Shown here in pieces: positions 1 to 7,296 of a stretch of 17,969 nucleotides of DNA. The stretch comes from Polaromonas sp. (GTDB lineage Bacteria; Pseudomonadota; Gammaproteobacteria; Burkholderiales; Burkholderiaceae_C). Both the position numbers and the translations under genes were made by a program. The notes under the pieces were generated by a model. It was not told where the DNA came from and searched no databases. It saw only the letters and a list, made by a program, of their open reading frames with translations. The DNA lies in contig JAJAYS010000092.1 of assembly GCA_026786065.1 (NCBI GenBank), forward strand, positions 1-17,969, read 5' to 3'. Within the stretch, counting starts at the first letter, position 1. Each line of letters opens with the position of its first letter.

Positions 1-20
1 CCCCAACCCCAACCCCAACC
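1..20. repeat. Short CCCCAA hexamer tract
   Basis: The first 20 bases are three and one-third direct copies of the hexamer CCCCAA. The tract ends 12 bases before the FAH-family start codon and may extend to the left of the window. Such tracts are prone to slippage, and this one lies where the leader of the first gene would be. No function can be assigned. It resembles ciliate telomere sequence only by coincidence, since the neighbouring genes are clearly bacterial. Confidence 0.6.
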
Positions 21-32
21 AAAGAAAAACCC

Positions 33-920
33 ATGAAACTCGTCCGCTACGGCAAACCCGGAAAAGAAAAACCCGGTCTGATCGACGACGGTGGCGCGTT
101 GCGCGACCTGAGCGCACATGTGGCCGACATCGGCCCGGACCAGCTCGGCGACAAGGCGCTGGCCAAACTGCGCAAGATCAAGGTCGATACCCTGCCCATC
201 GTCAAAGGCTCGGCGCGCAAGATGCCCCGCCTGGGCAGCCCGATCGCGCACGTGCCGAAGTTCATCGCCATCGGCCTCAACTACGCCGACCATGCCGCCG
301 AATCGAATCTGCCGATCCCGGCTGAACCGGTGGTCTTCATGAAAGCCACCAGCTGCATTCAGGGCCCCAACGACGACGTGATGCTGCCCAAGGGTTCGGT
401 AAAAACCGATTGGGAAGTCGAACTCGGCGTGGTGATCGGCAAGCGCGCCAGCTACGTCGGCAAGAAAGAGGCGCTCGACTACGTGGCCGGCTACTGCACC
501 ATCAACGACGTCAGTGAGCGCGAGTTTCAGATCGAGCGCGGCGGCACCTGGGACAAGGGCAAGGGCTGCGACACCTTCGGCCCGCTGGGCCCCTGGCTGG
601 TCACACGCGACGAAGTGCCCGATCCGCAAAAGCTCGCGATGTGGCTGGAGGTCAATGGCAAACGCCGCCAGACCGGTTCGACCAAAACCATGATTTTCAG
701 CGTGGCGAAAATCGTCAGCTATCTGAGCTGTTTCATGACGCTGGAGCCTGGCGACGTCATCACCACCGGTACTCCGCCGGGTGTCGGCATGGGCATGAAA
801 AAAGACGGCCAACCGGCGCCGCAGTATCTGAAAAAAGGCGACGTGATCACCCTCGGCATTGCAGGTCTGGGCGAGCAGCAACAGACGGTCGTAGGGTTCA
901 AAAGCCGGCAGTCGGCGTAG
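33..920 (+). CDS. Fumarylacetoacetate hydrolase (FAH) family protein
   Basis: This is a 295-residue cytoplasmic enzyme of the FAH superfamily, which includes fumarylpyruvate and acylpyruvate hydrolases, 2-keto-4-pentenoate hydratases and oxaloacetate decarboxylases. The N-terminal FAH extension (about residues 1-72) precedes the catalytic fold. Visible family motifs are GLNYADHAAE (81-90, with H87), DWEVELG with likely metal ligands E128 and E130, INDVSERE with D159 as the third ligand, and GDVITTGTPPGVGMG near 240-254. The length and the MKLVRYG start are typical of the family, although the ribosome site is weak (AAAGAAA). It lies 120 bases upstream of a divergently unrelated but co-oriented TetR gene, and probably is not part of the beta-oxidation operon. 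The family call is secure. The substrate cannot be read from sequence, but ring-cleavage products or acylpyruvates are plausible. Confidence 0.9.
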   Translation: MKLVRYGKPGKEKPGLIDDGGALRDLSAHVADIGPDQLGDKALAKLRKIKVDTLPIVKGSARKMPRLGSPIAHVPKFIAIGLNYADHAAESNLPIPAEPVVFMKATSCIQGPNDDVMLPKGSVKTDWEVELGVVIGKRASYVGKKEALDYVAGYCTINDVSEREFQIERGGTWDKGKGCDTFGPLGPWLVTRDEVPDPQKLAMWLEVNGKRRQTGSTKTMIFSVAKIVSYLSCFMTLEPGDVITTGTPPGVGMGMKKDGQPAPQYLKKGDVITLGIAGLGEQQQTVVGFKSRQSA

Positions 921-1040
921 AGCGCGAAAAATCCGGAGGAGTCAGACCCGCCAGGCTTACGCAGCGGATTCTCAAAAAAAGGCGGACAAAAACCAGAACT
1001 CATGCAAAATAGCACGACCGTTCTTTTTTAATACCGCCGC

Positions 1041-1802
1041 ATGACTGTTTCGCATTTCCCGTTGAGCTTCAGACCCGGCCTGAGCGATGCCGCTGCGGCC
1101 GCTCCGCCGTCCAAAAGCCTGCAGAAAGGCCAGCAAACCCGCACGGCCATCGTTCAGGCGGCGCTCGGCCTGGCCACGCAGATCGGCCTGGAGGGTCTGA
1201 GCATCGGAGCGGTGGCCGAAGTCATGCAGATGAGCAAATCGGGCGTGTTTGCCCATTTTGGCTCGCGTGAAGAACTGCAGATTTCGGTGATCCGCGAATA
1301 CCACGCGCGCTTTGAAGCCGAGGTTTTCACCCCGGCGCTGCAGATCGAGCGCGGGTTGCCACGCTTGCGGGCGCTGTTCCAGAACTGGATGCGCCGCACC
1401 TCGGTCGAGATCGATTCGGGCTGCCTCTACATTGGCGGTGCCGCCGAATTCGACGACCGTCCCGGTGTGGTGCGCGATGCGCTCGAAGAGTCGGTGCGCG
1501 CCTGGCTCGACGCCATCGGGCGCAGCGTGGTGCAGGCGCAGACTGAAGGCCATCTGAGTACCGATGCCGACCCGCAGCAACTGGCTTTCGAGATTCACGG
1601 CCTGATTCTGGCTGTGCACTACGACGCCCGCTTTCTGCGGCGACCCGGCTCGGCGGCACGGGCCAACTTCGGCTTTGACCAGATCCTGGCCCGCTACGGC
1701 GCTGGTCAGGCGCCGTACTCAAGCATGCAGACGGCTGGCCCGGCCGCCACCGGCAAGCTGCCTCGCGCGGCGGCTGTCCGCAAGGCGAAAAAGGCCGGCT
1801 GA
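1041..1802 (+). CDS. TetR/AcrR family transcriptional regulator
   Basis: This is a 253-residue one-component repressor-type protein. After an alanine/proline-rich leader of about 28 residues, an N-terminal TetR DNA-binding domain is visible, with the helix-turn-helix around residues 53-79 (LSIGAVAEVMQMSKSGVF followed by AHFGSREEL). The remainder is an all-alpha ligand-binding and dimerisation domain of the AcrR type. It ends with a basic tail. No good Shine-Dalgarno sequence precedes the ATG. The gene stands 65 bases upstream of the acyl-CoA dehydrogenase in the same direction. Known TetR regulators in this position (FadR of Bacillus, PsrA-like proteins) sense acyl-CoAs and repress beta-oxidation genes, so control of the downstream cluster is the most likely role. 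That is inference from position. Ligand and operator are not determined. Confidence 0.88.
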   Translation: MTVSHFPLSFRPGLSDAAAAAPPSKSLQKGQQTRTAIVQAALGLATQIGLEGLSIGAVAEVMQMSKSGVFAHFGSREELQISVIREYHARFEAEVFTPALQIERGLPRLRALFQNWMRRTSVEIDSGCLYIGGAAEFDDRPGVVRDALEESVRAWLDAIGRSVVQAQTEGHLSTDADPQQLAFEIHGLILAVHYDARFLRRPGSAARANFGFDQILARYGAGQAPYSSMQTAGPAATGKLPRAAAVRKAKKAG

Positions 1803-1855
1803 CTTTTCGATTCGACCGGCCGCTTCAAGTTTCTTCATCAACCCGTTTACCGCCC

Positions 1856-1860
1856 AAGGA
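1856..1860 (+). promoter_or_regulatory. Ribosome binding site of the acyl-CoA dehydrogenase
   Basis: AAGGA ends seven bases before the ATG at 1868 and supports that start codon. It is the clearest ribosome site at the head of the beta-oxidation cluster. Confidence 0.6.
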
Positions 1861-1867
1861 CCGCACC

Positions 1868-3691
1868 ATGCCCCAATACACTCCGCCGCTGCGCGACATG
1901 CAGTTTGTCATGCACGAAGTCTTCAACGTGGTCGATGAGCTGAAGGCGATTCCGCGTCACGCCGACATCGACGCCGACACCATCGATGCGGTGCTTGAGG
2001 AGGCCGGCAAGTTCGCCTCCGAGGTGGCGTTTCCGCTGAACATCAGCGGCGACACCGAGGGCTGTACGCTGAATCTGGCGACCCACGAAGTGACGCCGCC
2101 AAAAGGCTTCAAGCAGGCCTACGCGCAGTATGTCGCCGGTGGCTGGGCGGCCCTGAGCTGCGACCCGGAGTACGGCGGCCAGGGTCTGCCTTTTGTGATG
2201 AACCAGTGCCTCTACGAAATGCTCAATTCGGCGAACCAGGCCTGGACCATGTACCCCGGTCTGTCGCACGGGGCCTACGAAGCCCTGCATGCCCACGGTA
2301 CCGAGGCACAAAAACGCCTGTACCTGCCGCGCCTGACCAGCGGCGAATGGACCGGCACCATGTGCCTGACCGAACCGCATTGCGGCACCGACCTTGGCCT
2401 GCTGCGCAGCAAGGCCGTTCCTGTCAATGACGGGCAGCTAGAGGGCAGCTACAAGATCAGCGGCAGCAAGATTTTCATCAGCGCCGGCGAGCACGACATG
2501 ACCGAAAACATCGTGCATCTGGTGCTGGCCCGGCTGCCCGACGCGCCCGCCGGCAGCAAAGGCATCAGCCTGTTCGCGGTGCCCAAGTTCCTGGTCGCCG
2601 AGGACGGCAGCCTGGGCGCGAGAAACCCGATTTTCTGCACCGGGCTGGAGCACAAGATGGGCATCCACGGCAATGCCACGGCGCAAGTGGTGCTCGAAGA
2701 CGCGTAAGGCACGCTGGTCGGCAAGCCCAACAAGGGGCTTGCCGCGATGTTCGTGATGATGAACGCCGCGCGGCTGGGCGTCGGCAACCAGTCGCTGGGC
2801 CTGACCGAAGTCGCCTACCAGAACGCGCTGGCGTACGCCAAAGACCGCCTCCAGATGCGCTCGCTGTCGGGCGTCAAGGCCAAAGACAAACCGGCCGATC
2901 CGATCATCGTGCACCCCGACGTGCGCAAGATGCTGCTGACCGCCAAGGCGTATGCCGAAGGCGGCCGGGCGCTGGCGATTTTCTGCACCTTGCTGCTCGA
3001 CAAGGAACTGCACCACCCGGACCCAAAGGTGCGCAGCGACTCGGGCGAGCTGGTCGCCCTGCTGACGCCCATCGTCAAGGCCTTTTTGAGCGACAACGGC
3101 CACATCGCGACCAACGCATGCATGCAGGTGTTCGGCGGCCACGGCTTCATCAAGGAATGGGGCATGGAGCAGTTCGTGCGCGACAACCGCATCAACATGA
3201 TTTACGAGGGCACCAACACCATCCAGTCGCTGGATCTGCTGGGCCGCAAGGTGCTGGGCGACAACGGCGCGGCCCTGAAGAAATTCGGCAACCTGGTGGC
3301 CGCCCTGATTCTTGAGGAAGGCGTCAACGAAAAAATGGCCGAGTTCATCAATCCGCTGGCCTGGCTGGCCGGGCAGATGACGAAGTTCACGACCGAGATC
3401 GGCTTCAAGGGTTTCCAGAACCCCGACGAGGTCGGTGCGGCAGCGGTGGACTACCTGCGCGTGGCCGGGCACATGGCTTTTGGCTATTGCTGGGCGCGCA
3501 TGGCCCAGGTGGCGCTGCGCGAGATCGCCGCCGCAGAAAAGGATGTAAGGCAGGCCGATGCGTTTTACCTGGCCAAGCTGCAGACCGCCCGCTTCTATTT
3601 CGCCAGGCTGTTCCCCGAGACGGCGATGCTGATGCGCACCGCCCGCAGCGGCGCGGCATCGCTGATGGACACGGCTGCGGCGCTGGCGTGA
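1868..3691 (+). pseudogene. Acyl-CoA dehydrogenase (FadE/DmdC-like), interrupted by an in-frame stop
   Basis: Acyl-CoA dehydrogenases catalyse the first, FAD-dependent step of beta-oxidation. The reading frame runs from ATG 1868 to TGA 3689-3691 (607 codons, the usual size of the long DmdC/FadE-like subfamily), but codon 280 is TAA (2705-2707). Frame and family similarity continue unbroken on both sides. Before the stop are the N-terminal helical domain and the FAD-binding stretch TMCLTEPHCGTDLG. After it are MFVMMNAARLGVG, FGGHGF and the catalytic glutamate at IYEGTN (E447 of the full frame), then an acetyl-CoA dehydrogenase-like C-terminal domain. The stop falls in a surface-type turn (LEDA-stop-GTLVG) where homologues have a polar residue, so one substitution from AAA, CAA or GAA would explain it. 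As given, the product would lack the catalytic base. A consensus error is equally possible. The internal ATG at 2747 has no convincing ribosome site. Confidence 0.88.
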
Positions 3692-3711
3692 AATTTAAAC
3701 GTTTTGAAGCC

Positions 3712-3716
3712 GGAGG
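3712..3716 (+). promoter_or_regulatory. Ribosome binding site of the DUF2147 gene
   Basis: GGAGG lies four bases before ATG 3721. It decides the start, because the same open frame extends much further upstream into the dehydrogenase gene, where it is only a shadow. Confidence 0.7.
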
Positions 3717-3720
3717 CCAT

Positions 3721-4155
3721 ATGAAAAAAGCGTGGTCAGCTCTTTTTTTTGTAGCGGCTGCGGGCCTCGCCGCAGCCCAGGCGACGCCGGTCGGGCTGTG
3801 GCGAAACGTCGATGACAAGACCGGCGAAGCCAAGGCCGAAGTGCGCATCGTCGAAAGCGGCGGTGTGCTCAGCGGCAAGATCGAAAAGCGCTTGCTCGAA
3901 GACGCCAGGCCGGGCGACGTCTGCATCGAATGCAGCGACGACCGCAAGGGCGCGTTGGTGCTCGGTCTGGAAGTCATCCGGGGCGCGAAGAAGACCGAAG
4001 GCAAGGACGTGTGGGAGGGCGGCAAGATCCTCGATCCTGAAAGCGGCCGCAATTACGGCCTGCGCATGACGCCCATCGACGGCGGCAAACGCCTGGAGGT
4101 GCGAGGCTCATTCGGCCCGTTCGGCCGCACGCAAACCTGGACCCGACTTCAGTAA
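3721..4155 (+). CDS. Secreted DUF2147 domain protein
   Basis: This is a 144-residue protein with a clear Sec signal peptide: two lysines, a hydrophobic core (about residues 5-18) and a likely cleavage site after AQA (about residue 21). The mature part is a single DUF2147 domain beginning at PVGLWRNVDDKTGEAKAEVRI and ending with GSFGPFGRTQTWTRL. A paired-cysteine segment (VCIEC) in the middle could form a disulfide. The domain has no established biochemical function. It is probably periplasmic, whereas its neighbours act in the cytoplasm. It begins 29 bases after the dehydrogenase stop and is likely co-transcribed with it. A palindromic element follows before fadN. The domain call is good, but a role linked to fatty-acid uptake or envelope lipids is only guessed from position. 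Confidence 0.85.
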   Translation: MKKAWSALFFVAAAGLAAAQATPVGLWRNVDDKTGEAKAEVRIVESGGVLSGKIEKRLLEDARPGDVCIECSDDRKGALVLGLEVIRGAKKTEGKDVWEGGKILDPESGRNYGLRMTPIDGGKRLEVRGSFGPFGRTQTWTRLQ

Positions 4156-4162
4156 TTCAACT

Positions 4163-4239
4163 CCCTCTCCCCCGGGAGAGGGCGGGGTGAGGGCAGCCGG
4201 CAAACAGCCCTCACCCTAACCCTTTCCCAGAGGGAGAGG
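4163..4239. repeat. Paired REP-like palindromic element (tail-to-tail pair)
   Basis: Two palindromic units lie in inverted orientation. The left unit is a 20-base palindrome, CCCTCTCCC (4163-4171) against GGGAGAGGG (4174-4182), followed by GGGGTGAGGG. The right unit begins with CCCTCACCC (4208-4216) and ends with CCTTTCCC/GGGAGAGG (4221-4228 and 4232-4239, one wobble pair). The GGGTGAGGG and CCCTCACCC segments (4185-4193, 4208-4216) also pair with each other around a 14-base loop. The transcript could therefore fold into a cruciform-like or alternative-hairpin structure just before fadN. Related units recur at 6791-6896 and 7229-7255. Effects on mRNA stability or attenuation are possible but not shown. 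Confidence 0.85.
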
Positions 4240-4256
4240 TAACAAGAGAAAACACA

Positions 4257-6737
4257 ATGTCCCGATTTCTAGTGAAGAAAGTCGCCGTGCTAGGCGCCGG
4301 CGTGATGGGCGCGCAGATTGCCGCGCACCTGGTCAACTGCGGGGTGCCGGTGGTGTTGTTCGACCTGCCGGAGAACAAAGCCCCCACGCTCCCCGGGAGG
4401 GTGGGTTCCGCCTTGGGGCGGCTTGGGGACGAAACCGGCCCGAAGAACGGCATCGTCGCGCGGGCCATCGACGGCCTCAGGAAGCTCAAGCCGGCACCGC
4501 TTGGCGTGGCCGAAGACGCCGCGCTGATCCAGCCGGCCAATTACGAAGAGCACCTTGATTTGCTAAAGGATTGCGACCTGATCATCGAGGCGATTGCCGA
4601 GCGCATGGACTGGAAAACCGCGCTCTACCAGCAGATCGCGCCTTTCATTGGCGCGCACAGCATCGTCGCCAGCAACACCTCGGGCCTGTCGATCACCCAG
4701 CTCAGCGAAGCCTTGCCCGAAGCCATCAAGCCGCGCTTTTGCGGCATTCACTTTTTCAACCCGCCGCGTTACATGACGCTGGTCGAGCTGATCAACACGC
4801 CGACCACCGCGCCCGAGGTGCTGGAGGACCTGGAGGCCTTCGTCACCAGCGCGCTCGGCAAGGGCGTGATCCGGGCGCTAGACACGCCGAACTTCATCGC
4901 CAACCGGGTCGGCATCGCCGGCATGCTGGCCACCATCCGGCAGGCCGGCAACTTCAATCTCAGCTACGACGTCGTCGATGACCTGACCGGCAAGAAGCTG
5001 GGCCGGGCCAGCTCGGGCACCTTCCGCACCGCCGATGTGGTGGGCCTGGACACGATGGCGCACGTCATCAAGACGCTGCAGGACAACCTGGGCGAGGGCA
5101 AAACGCCCGACCCGTTCTCGGGCCTGTATGGCACGCCGCCAGTGCTGGCCAAGTTGCTGGAAAGCAAAAGCCTGGGCCAGAAAACCGGTGCCGGTTTCTA
5201 CAAAAAAGTCGGCCGTGACATCCTGCGGCTTGACCCTGAAAGCATGGAATACGTGGCCGGCGGTGCCAAGGCCAACGAGGTGGTGGGCCGCATGCTGAAA
5301 AAACCGGCGGGGGAACGATTGAAATTGCTCCGCGAAGCCGAAGGCGACGAGCCGCGCTTTCTGTGGGCGGTGCTGCGCGACCAGATGCACTATGCCGCCG
5401 TCCACCTTGGGGCGATTGCCGAAAGCGCGCGCGACATCGACTTTGCGATGCGCTGGGGGTTCGGCGCCAAACAGGGGCCGTTCGAGCTGTGGCAACAGGC
5501 CGGCTGGAAGCAGGTCGCCAGCTGGATTCAGGAAGACATCGACGCCGGCAAGGCGCTGTCCAGCGCGCCGCTTCCCGACTGGGTGTTCACCGGGCCGGTG
5601 GCCGATGCAGGGGGCGTACACAGGCCCGAGGGCTCCTGGAGCGCCTCGGCCAAAAAATTTATTCCGCGCCGCCAGTTGCCGGTGTACCAGCGCCAGTTTT
5701 TCCCGGAAGACGTGCTGGGCGCCAAAGCCCCGAGGTTTGAAACCGCTGGCACCACGCTGCACGAAGACGAGGCCATCCGCCTCTGGACCCTGGAGGGCCA
5801 TGCCGGCCAGACCGGTGACGTGCTGATTGCCAGCATCAAAACCAAGATGCACGCCATAGGGCCAGCGGTAGCCGAGGGGCTGGCGCGTGGCGTGGCCCTG
5901 GCCGAGGCCGGCTACAAGGGCCTGGTGATCTGGTCCGGCGACGACATGTTTTCGGCTGGCGCGGATCTGCAGGCGATGCTGCCGGCCTTCATGGTCGGCG
6001 GCGTCGAGGCGGTCGAGGGCGCGGAGGCCGAGTTGCAGGACGTAATGCTCAAACTGCGTTATGCGGCGGTGCCGGTGGTGTCGGCGATACGCGGTATCGC
6101 GCTCGGTGGCGGTTGCGAGCTGGCGCTACATTCGGCCCGGCGCGTGGCGGCAATGGAAAGCTATATGGGGCTGGTCGAGGTCGGTGTCGGGCTGGTTCCG
6201 GGTGCCGGCGGCCTGGCGAGCATCGCACGCCGCGCTGCCGAGAACGCGGCGCTGTCCACCAACAAAGACCTGCTGCCGTTTCTCACCGAAGGCTTCACCG
6301 CAGCCGCAATGGCGACGGTCGGCACCAGCGCCCAGGAGAGCCGCAAGCTCGGCTACCTGCGCGAGGGTGACCCGGTTGTCGCGCACAAAGACGAACTGCT
6401 GTTCGTCGCCATCGGCCAGGCGCGTTCGATGTTCGACGCTGGCTACCGCGCGCCGCAGCGCCGGCTGTTTCCGGTCGCCGGGCGCAGCGCCATCGCCACC
6501 TTCAAGGGGCAGTTGGTGAATATGCGCGATGGCGGCTTCATCAGCGCCCACGACTTTCACATCGCCAGCCTGATCGCCGGGGTGGTGTGCGGCGGCGAGG
6601 TCGATGCCGGCACGCTGGTCAGCGAGGAATACCTGATGACGCTGGAGCGCCGTGCGTTTTGTTCGCTGCTGCAGAACCCCAAAACGCATGAGCGGATCAT
6701 GGGAATGATGAGCACCGGAAAGCCGGTGAGGAATTGA
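4257..6737 (+). CDS. fadN: FadN-type 3-hydroxyacyl-CoA dehydrogenase / enoyl-CoA hydratase fusion
   Basis: This 826-residue cytoplasmic enzyme would hydrate trans-2-enoyl-CoA and oxidise the 3-hydroxyacyl-CoA with NAD. The order of domains is dehydrogenase first and crotonase last, as in FadN of Bacillus and the reverse of E. coli FadB. The Rossmann motif GAGVMGAQIAAHL is near residue 14. The dehydrogenase catalytic pair is H165 (CGIHFFNPP) and E177. The dehydrogenase C-terminal domains occupy about 210-420. The crotonase domain (about 520-720) has the oxyanion-hole segment FSAGAD (565-570) and both hydratase glutamates, E621 in GGGCELAL and E641 in GLVEVG, so it should be an active hydratase. 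Residues 40-60 form an unusual low-complexity insert between DLP and GPKNGIV, encoded by a palindromic element. Upstream lies a REP-like pair whose distal arm GGGAGAGG is 17 bases before the ATG. The immediate ribosome site is only AAGAGA. Family assignment is firm. Confidence 0.92.
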   Translation: MSRFLVKKVAVLGAGVMGAQIAAHLVNCGVPVVLFDLPENKAPTLPGRVGSALGRLGDETGPKNGIVARAIDGLRKLKPAPLGVAEDAALIQPANYEEHLDLLKDCDLIIEAIAERMDWKTALYQQIAPFIGAHSIVASNTSGLSITQLSEALPEAIKPRFCGIHFFNPPRYMTLVELINTPTTAPEVLEDLEAFVTSALGKGVIRALDTPNFIANRVGIAGMLATIRQAGNFNLSYDVVDDLTGKKLGRASSGTFRTADVVGLDTMAHVIKTLQDNLGEGKTPDPFSGLYGTPPVLAKLLESKSLGQKTGAGFYKKVGRDILRLDPESMEYVAGGAKANEVVGRMLKKPAGERLKLLREAEGDEPRFLWAVLRDQMHYAAVHLGAIAESARDIDFAMRWGFGAKQGPFELWQQAGWKQVASWIQEDIDAGKALSSAPLPDWVFTGPVADAGGVHRPEGSWSASAKKFIPRRQLPVYQRQFFPEDVLGAKAPRFETAGTTLHEDEAIRLWTLEGHAGQTGDVLIASIKTKMHAIGPAVAEGLARGVALAEAGYKGLVIWSGDDMFSAGADLQAMLPAFMVGGVEAVEGAEAELQDVMLKLRYAAVPVVSAIRGIALGGGCELALHSARRVAAMESYMGLVEVGVGLVPGAGGLASIARRAAENAALSTNKDLLPFLTEGFTAAAMATVGTSAQESRKLGYLREGDPVVAHKDELLFVAIGQARSMFDAGYRAPQRRLFPVAGRSAIATFKGQLVNMRDGGFISAHDFHIASLIAGVVCGGEVDAGTLVSEEYLMTLERRAFCSLLQNPKTHERIMGMMSTGKPVRN
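4383..4421. repeat. Two-hairpin palindromic element inside the fadN coding sequence
   Basis: CCCACGCTCCC (4383-4393) is matched by GGGAGGGTGGG (4395-4405) with one mismatch and a one-base centre. It is directly followed by CCGCC-TTGG-GGCGG (4408-4421). Both hairpins lie in the stretch encoding fadN residues 40-60, which falls between normally adjacent conserved segments of this enzyme family. The element keeps the frame. Its sequence differs from the CCCTCTCCC family elsewhere in the window, so it represents a second palindrome type. Confidence 0.65.
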
Positions 6738-6774
6738 TGCACAGGCTGCCTTCTCGGTCACGGCAACAGACGCA

Positions 6775-7296
6775 ATGAAACTTGTGCGGTCCCTCACCCC
6801 AGCTTGCTCCCGCACGCGGGAGAGGGAGCAGGAGCCACTCTCGTGCTCTGCCTCTGACCCCCTTTCCAGCCAGCGGGACAGGGTTGGGGCGAGGGTGCCT
6901 CCCGCCTTGCGTGCCCGCGCGTTGCGCCAAAACCAAACCGATGCCGAAACCCTGCTCTGGTCCAAGCTCAGAGCCAGGCAAATCAGCGGGCTTAAATTTC
7001 GCAGGCAGCATTCCATTGGCCCTTACTTCGCAGACTTTGCCTGCCTTGAAACCAAGCTGGTCATTGAGCTGGACGGCGGCCAGCATACGGAAGACGCGGG
7101 GCTGCGACTTGATGAAAAACGCAGCAGCGACATGCACCACCTGGGCTTTCAGACCCTGCGCTTCTGGAACAACGACGTGTTGAGCCAGACCGGGGCTGTG
7201 CTTGACGAAATACTTCGGGTCGTGGGCACCCTCACCCCAACCCTCTCCCGCAAGCAGGCCAGGAAGCAAGAACCCATGAAAGCAAACACACCATGA
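6775..7296 (+). CDS. DUF559 (Vsr/PD-(D/E)XK-like) endonuclease-domain protein
   Basis: This is a DUF559 protein, a compact domain related to Vsr-type mismatch nucleases in the PD-(D/E)XK fold. The domain spans about residues 44-150 of the long frame. Visible motifs are RQNQTDAETLLW, KFRRQHSIGPYFADF (with D87), LVIELDGGQH (E98, D100, H104) and LRFWNNDV, so the catalytic residues look intact. The ATG at 6775 gives 173 residues, but its first 40 codons read through a palindromic element. GTG at 6895 (V41) would give a 133-residue protein that starts at the domain and is the more natural start. The last 20 or so codons read through another palindrome, and the stop overlaps the thiolase start (ATGA). 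The gene sits between fadN and the thiolase, which are normally adjacent partners, so it looks like an insertion. Biochemical function is not established for this group. Confidence 0.82.
   Translation: MKLVRSLTPACSRTREREQEPLSCSASDPLSSQRDRVGARVPPALRARALRQNQTDAETLLWSKLRARQISGLKFRRQHSIGPYFADFACLETKLVIELDGGQHTEDAGLRLDEKRSSDMHHLGFQTLRFWNNDVLSQTGAVLDEILRVVGTLTPTLSRKQARKQEPMKANTP
6791..6896. repeat. REP-like inverted pair on the left of the DUF559 gene
   Basis: CCCTCACCCC (6791-6800) and GGGGCGAGGG (6887-6896) form the outer ends of an imperfect inverted repeat. The left unit contains the hairpin CTCCCGC-AC-GCGGGAG (6807-6822). The right unit (about 6860-6896) reads like a degenerate copy of the hairpin plus GGTTGGGG tail seen elsewhere. 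The units face the opposite way to the pair at 4163-4239. The element ends exactly where the DUF559 domain frame begins (GTG 6895). Confidence 0.7.
7229..7255. repeat. REP-like unit on the right of the DUF559 gene
   Basis: CCCTCACCCCAACCCTCTCC (7229-7248) followed by CGCAAGC is a single unit in the same orientation as the left unit of the 6791-6896 pair. The matching distal arm (expected GGGAGAGGG) has decayed into AGGCCAGGAAG. It lies inside the 3' end of the DUF559 frame and 38 bases before the thiolase start. Confidence 0.7.

Noticed and set aside
1..20. Telomere-like end sequence
   Set aside because: The hexamer equals a ciliate telomere unit, but only about three copies occur and all surrounding genes are bacterial.
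921..1040. Operator or promoter for the TetR gene (for example AGAAC...GTTCT around 990-1024)
   Set aside because: The arms are only five bases with a 20-base gap and no matching site occurs before the dehydrogenase gene. I could not support a specific operator or -35/-10 pair.
2705..2707. Stop codon recoding (selenocysteine or pyrrolysine) in the dehydrogenase
   Set aside because: The codon is TAA, not TGA or TAG, and no recoding structure is evident. A nonsense mutation or consensus error is simpler.
6775..7296. Classical insertion sequence carrying the DUF559 gene
   Set aside because: No transposase, no terminal inverted repeats enclosing the whole block, and only a six-base direct match (ATGAAA) at the edges, which may be chance.
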